Positions 24,428 through 27,035 of a DNA stretch of 27,035 nt are shown here, piece by piece. A model generated the notes under the pieces. The model was not told the DNA's origin, made no database searches, and was given only the letters and a program-made list of their open reading frames with translations. The position numbers were made by a program, and so were the translations under genes. Numbering within the stretch: the stretch's first letter is position 1; the number at the start of each line of letters is the position of its first letter. The DNA is taken from positions 1 through 27,035 of the forward strand of contig DLEF01000031.1 in assembly GCA_002481545.1 (NCBI GenBank). The letters are read 5' to 3'. This DNA is from Cyanobacteria bacterium UBA7753. GTDB lineage: Bacteria > Cyanobacteriota > Vampirovibrionia > Gastranaerophilales > Gastranaerophilaceae.

Positions 24428-24631
24428 ATGAACAACATTACAAATTTCAATCAAACTAAAGTACCAACCCCGCCGGCATTTATGGCAACAACAAGACAAA
24501 AAATTTATCTTATGCAGCATCATTTGCCTGTACAAGATGATATGTATATCAGACATCCGAAAACGATGAATGTTCTGCACTCAATCGGCAATGTCGTCAA
24601 AGATTTTATACAAAATATAAAAAGTGCGTAG
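24428..24631 (+). CDS. Small lineage-type protein, unknown function
   Basis: A 67-residue protein I cannot assign. The N-terminus is MNNITNFNQTKVPTPP, sharing ITNF with the HELRH protein and resembling the VNFNG start of the GNAT-like protein. The rest has several Met and His residues (LMQHHLPVQDDMYIRH) and a C-terminal amphipathic helix. The ATG is chosen because AGAAGG lies 7 nt upstream; the open frame extends much further upstream but without a start signal and as antisense to fabG. A repeat element begins directly after the stop. Confidence 0.55.
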   Translation: MNNITNFNQTKVPTPPAFMATTRQKIYLMQHHLPVQDDMYIRHPKTMNVLHSIGNVVKDFIQNIKSA

Positions 24632-24636
24632 TTTAA

Positions 24637-24710
24637 GATACTAAGACAGTAAGGCACTAGGGCAGGGGTAAATGTATAAAGAAAGTAGGGTGCGATGTTT
24701 CGCGCCATTA
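24637..24710 (+). repeat. Composite repeat with re-ordered parts: octamers, then G-motif, then GTAGG hairpin
   Basis: GATACTAA, GACAGTAA, GGCACTAG (24637-24660), then GGGGTAAATGTATAAAG (24665-24681), then the GTAGG hairpin (24685-24706). Here the G-motif follows rather than precedes the octamers. Confidence 0.75.
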
Positions 24711-24724
24711 GTCAGATTTGATTA

Positions 24725-24934
24725 TTAGTCAAAATTAATTAAATCAGACATTTTAACATCCAAAATATCCGCAAGTTGAAACAAACGTTTTAAACTGATT
24801 GCCATTTGCCCGCGCTCTATATGGCATATAAATTCATATGTACAATTCAAAGCTACAGCTAAATCACGTTGTGTCATGTTCTTGGCTTTTCTGTACGTTC
24901 TTATGTTATTCCCGAGTAATTCCAATCTTGACAT
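24725..24934 (-). CDS. Small XRE-family helix-turn-helix regulator A
   Basis: A 69-residue DNA-binding protein consisting of one Cro/CI-type domain (NIRTYRKAKNMTQRDLAVALNCTYEFICHIERGQ, about 10-43, then SLKRLFQLADILDVKMSDLI). No additional sensor domain. It is divergent from a second XRE gene 72 bp away. No SD precedes the ATG; an extended -10 (TGAAATAAT) predicts a start within about 1 nt of the ATG, so the mRNA is probably leaderless. It may repress its own gene and the neighbour. Confidence 0.88.
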   Translation of the reverse strand: MSRLELLGNNIRTYRKAKNMTQRDLAVALNCTYEFICHIERGQMAISLKRLFQLADILDVKMSDLINFD

Positions 24935-24940
24935 ATGAAC

Positions 24941-24988
24941 TATTATTTCATATTATTTGATTGAAAAGTTGAAGTATAATTTCATATT
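24941..24988. promoter_or_regulatory. Shared operator-promoter region of two divergent XRE genes
   Basis: Two near-identical 13-mers, TATTATTTCATAT (24941-24953) and TATAATTTCATAT (24976-24988), start 35 bp apart. The first contains, on the minus strand, the AATAAT -10 of regulator A; the second contains the TATAAT -10 (24975-24980) of regulator B. TATGAA and TTCATA also form an inverted repeat at 24934-24952. Confidence 0.6.
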
Positions 24989-25006
24989 CCAAAAAAAGGG
25001 GGAATT

Positions 25007-25228
25007 ATGACAGATGAGAAAATGCTAAAAATATTTGGATACAATGTCAAAAAACAAAGAGAAAAAATAAATATGAGTATAAAAGAATTATCAAATAAAA
25101 CAAAAATCAGAGAAAAATATTTAATAAAAATTGAAGAAGGAAATGCAAAAGGAATTACGGCATCAAAAGCATTTATGCTGATAGAAGCATTAAATAGTAA
25201 TGCAGAAGAACTATTCAAAGGATTATAA
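25007..25228 (+). CDS. Small XRE-family helix-turn-helix regulator B
   Basis: A 73-residue single-domain Cro/CI-type protein (NVKKQREKINMSIKELSNKTKIREKYLIKIEEGN, about 13-46). It is more lysine-rich than regulator A, and its helix 3 (REKYLIKIEEG) matches the family consensus less well. AAGGGGG lies before the ATG, so unlike A it has a leader with an SD. Base composition is more A-rich than the neighbouring housekeeping genes, compatible with acquired DNA. No toxin, phage or restriction gene lies next to it. Confidence 0.85.
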   Translation: MTDEKMLKIFGYNVKKQREKINMSIKELSNKTKIREKYLIKIEEGNAKGITASKAFMLIEALNSNAEELFKGL

Positions 25229-25231
25229 ACA

Positions 25232-25252
25232 TAGGGTGCGATGTTTCTCGCC
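25232..25252 (+). repeat. Isolated GTAGG-type hairpin, truncated copy
   Basis: Matches the hairpins at 14820 and 24685 but starts TAGGG, without the leading G, and has TCTCGCC in the second arm. No octamers or G-motif accompany it. Confidence 0.65.
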
Positions 25253-25336
25253 AATAGATAAAACTTTGCGACAGGGAGCGGTCGGCAAATATAAATTTTT
25301 GTGTTTATACAAATTTATGGTATATCTTACGGAATC

Positions 25337-25404
25337 TGTCATCCTGAACTTGTTTCAGGGTCTAATACACAAATTTAAAGATGCTGAAATAAATTCAGCA
25401 TGAC
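25337..25404 (+). repeat. TGTCATCCTGAA paired-hairpin repeat, copy 2
   Basis: Same two-hairpin structure as at 21428-21489, with a longer middle spacer. Ends with TTCAGCATGAC. Confidence 0.75.
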
Positions 25405-25450
25405 GCAAACTTTTTCATTTTACTGTAACATTGCAGATAATATCTCACTT

Positions 25451-26557
25451 TTACCCTTGTCCGTGATACTCAACATCAAACTCTATGTTTTTGACGTCAT
25501 CAACCGTGTGTGTTGTGACTTCGCCCTCTTTTGTCGGGACAATAAATGTAATGCCGCCGTTTGAAGATTTTTTGTCGGTTTTCATATAATTTAAGGTGCG
25601 GGCTTTGTTCACAAAACGGAACTTGTCAGGCTCAAACCCGTATATATTCATCAGGGTAAACGCCTCGTCGTAATATTTTCTTTCACAGAACCCGTTTTTG
25701 AGAGCGTAATTGAATATAAACATTAATCCCTGAACGACAGCGTAACCGTGGGTGTAGCGTTTGTATTTCGTTTCTTCCTCGAGTGCGTGCCCGAAGGTGT
25801 GCCCGAGGTTCAAAATCTTTCTCAGTCCGTGTTCTTTTTCATCCTGCGAAACTACGGCAGATTTTAATTCAAGGCATATTTTTATAACTTCCGTCAAAAA
25901 CTCCATATCGCGATGAACGTATTTTTCGCTGTTCGCCTCAAGACAGGTCAATAGGTTGTAATATTCGTTTGCACGGCAGGATTTTTCTATAAATGCGTAT
26001 TTGATAACCTCACCAAACCCTGATTTATACTGTTTTATGTCGAGTGAGCGCAGGAAATTCGTGTTTATGTAAACGGCTTTCGGCTGATAGAATGCGCCGA
26101 CAAAGTTTTTGCCGTTCGGCATATCAATGGCGGTTTTTCCGCCGACGGAGGAATCCACGCACGCGAGCAATGTTGTCGGAACTTGGATAAACTCAATCCC
26201 TCTCATATACGTAGCTGCCGCAAACCCTGCCATATCGCCCACGACGCCCCCGCCTATCGCGATAATCATATCTTTGCGGGATAGCTTGAGGGCAATCATT
26301 TTTTTGATTATTTTTTCATAACTCTTGATATTTTTGTATTTCTCACCGTCTTTGAGGACAAAGGTTTCCGACTTTTCAAACCCCAAAACTCTGCCGTAAA
26401 GTTCGTAAACCCTTTCCGAAAAAACGACGAGGCGTTTTCTGCCTTCGGTCTCCTTGTCGAGGTTACGTCTCAAGGATTTGAAATTATCATCATTGATGTA
26501 TATATTGTAACTTTTAGCCTCTGCTGACGGAATATTTATTGTGAGTGTTTGTTCCAT
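25451..26557 (-). CDS. aroB: 3-dehydroquinate synthase
   Basis: Second step of the shikimate pathway: cyclises DAHP to 3-dehydroquinate using NAD+ and a divalent metal. The 368-residue protein has the NAD loop GGGVVGDMAGFAAATYMRG (about 103-121), the PTTLLACVDSSVGGKTAIDM block (about 127-146), and the metal-binding NLGHTFGHALEEE segment (about 250-262). AAGG lies before the ATG. It stands alone; no other aro gene is in the window. The TAA stop is within GGGTAAAA, a weak form of the recurring G-motif. Confidence 0.96.
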   Translation of the reverse strand: MEQTLTINIPSAEAKSYNIYINDDNFKSLRRNLDKETEGRKRLVVFSERVYELYGRVLGFEKSETFVLKDGEKYKNIKSYEKIIKKMIALKLSRKDMIIAIGGGVVGDMAGFAAATYMRGIEFIQVPTTLLACVDSSVGGKTAIDMPNGKNFVGAFYQPKAVYINTNFLRSLDIKQYKSGFGEVIKYAFIEKSCRANEYYNLLTCLEANSEKYVHRDMEFLTEVIKICLELKSAVVSQDEKEHGLRKILNLGHTFGHALEEETKYKRYTHGYAVVQGLMFIFNYALKNGFCERKYYDEAFTLMNIYGFEPDKFRFVNKARTLNYMKTDKKSSNGGITFIVPTKEGEVTTHTVDDVKNIEFDVEYHGQG

Positions 26558-26610
26558 AGTTTGCCCTTAAATGCCTGTGCAATATATATTTTTTACCATA
26601 AAATCGGGGT

Positions 26611-26665
26611 GGGGTAAAGAAGAAGATACTAAGGCTCTAGGGCACTAAGGCACTAAGAAAGTGCA
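26611..26665 (+). repeat. Composite repeat: G-motif and octamer array
   Basis: GGGGTAAAG (26611-26619), then octamers GATACTAA, GGCTCTAG, GGCACTAA, GGCACTAA (26625-26656), then GAAAGTGCAAAG. It begins the gene-free region 26558-27035. Confidence 0.75.
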
Positions 26666-26730
26666 AAGTAAATGACATATATAAACAAGTTGCACCTCAC
26701 CCGCTGTTCTAACTAAAATGTTGCAAGTGA

Positions 26731-26930
26731 GTAGGTCGGATTTACTAATCCGACGAAGTCAATATGATTATTTTGTCGGCATAGTAATGCCGACCTACAA
26801 TTAAAGAGAGGGTTTAACCGTTGCGTAGCAACGGTTGAGATTTTGCAATAGCAAAATCTTTTACCTCGCTCCCGCCTGCGGGAGAGGTCGAAGCCGTTGA
26901 GCGCAAGCGAGTACGGATTCGGGTGAGGGG
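26731..26930 (+). repeat. Cluster of at least five consecutive hairpins
   Basis: In order: GTCGGATT / AATCCGAC (26735-26754), GTCGGCAT / ATGCCGAC (26775-26794), AACCGTTGC / GCAACGGTT (26816-26836), AGATTTTGC / GCAAAATCT (26838-26859), CTCCCGC / GCGGGAG (26869-26884), then a looser one ending CGGATTCGGGTGAGGGG. The first two are nested within GTAGGTCGG (26731) and CCGACCTAC (26790). The end resembles the widespread CTCTCCC...GGTGAGGGG intergenic repeat. No gene is seen in this gap. Confidence 0.8.
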
Positions 26931-26973
26931 GGGGTGTAACATTATCTTGGTATATAATTATCAATATATAAAA

Positions 26974-27000
26974 GTAGGGTGCGGTCACTACCGCACCGAC
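26974..27000 (+). repeat. GTAGG-type hairpin with a perfect stem
   Basis: GTAGG followed by stem GGTGCGGT / ACCGCACC around CACT, then GAC. The stem sequence differs from other copies yet pairs perfectly. Confidence 0.7.
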
Positions 27001-27035
27001 AAAACTGTCCGGAATGTAGATATTTCTATTGATTA

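Noticed and set aside
24520..24708. Minus-strand open frame starting MARNIAPY, and a similar one at 25254.
   Set aside because: Both starts are simply the reverse strand of the GTAGG hairpin repeat; there is no SD or protein-like pattern.
26713..26988. A 91-codon minus-strand open frame.
   Set aside because: It runs through the chain of hairpin repeats and has no coding character.

Overview
This AT-rich bacterial window holds about 23 protein genes on both strands and no RNA gene that I can recognise. The best guess for the source is the non-photosynthetic sister lineage of Cyanobacteria (Vampirovibrionia/Melainabacteria, Gastranaerophilales-like). That is inference. It rests on the adjacency of efp and accB, which is typical of cyanobacteria, on low GC with bacterial Shine-Dalgarno (SD) starts, and on several proteins without recognisable relatives that carry a short N-terminal ITNF or VNFNG signature.

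Layout. Positions 1-3400 carry a FliA/WhiG sigma factor and a two-component pair: a soluble histidine kinase and a REC - degenerate GGDEF - REC regulator. Positions 3500-5850 carry a putative zinc peptidase (HELRH) and a convergent MFS transporter with an Asp/His-rich tail. Positions 6100-8530 carry proS and a HigBA-type toxin-antitoxin pair. Positions 8745-11358 carry efp, accB and accC. Positions 11660-14708 carry a small hydrophobic protein, a GNAT-like protein and glyS. Positions 14976-18048 carry a phosphohexomutase, an Na+/H+ antiporter and a small duplicated-motif protein. Positions 18125-20523 carry a zinc-responsive circuit, a P1B ATPase and a divergent ArsR/SmtB repressor with two operators. 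Positions 20710-24201 carry a secreted HEALH protein and the fatty-acid cluster fabG-acpP-fabF. Positions 24428-26557 carry a small lineage-type protein, two divergent XRE regulators and aroB.

Functionally, accB/accC (malonyl-CoA supply) and fabG/acpP/fabF (chain elongation) form one metabolic theme. proS, glyS and efp serve translation, and aroB serves aromatic synthesis. The rest is regulation, ion and metal homeostasis, and accessory proteins.

The most unusual material lies between the genes. There is a family of degenerate 8-bp tandem arrays (consensus GGCACTAA, often starting with GATACTAA), usually near a GGGGTAAATGTA motif and followed by a GTAGG hairpin whose stem sequence changes but still pairs. 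The GGGGTAAA motif lies on or beside the stop codon of several genes. A second pattern is that several genes without an SD have a -10 box placed so that transcription should begin at or within about 3 nt of the ATG, which suggests leaderless mRNAs.
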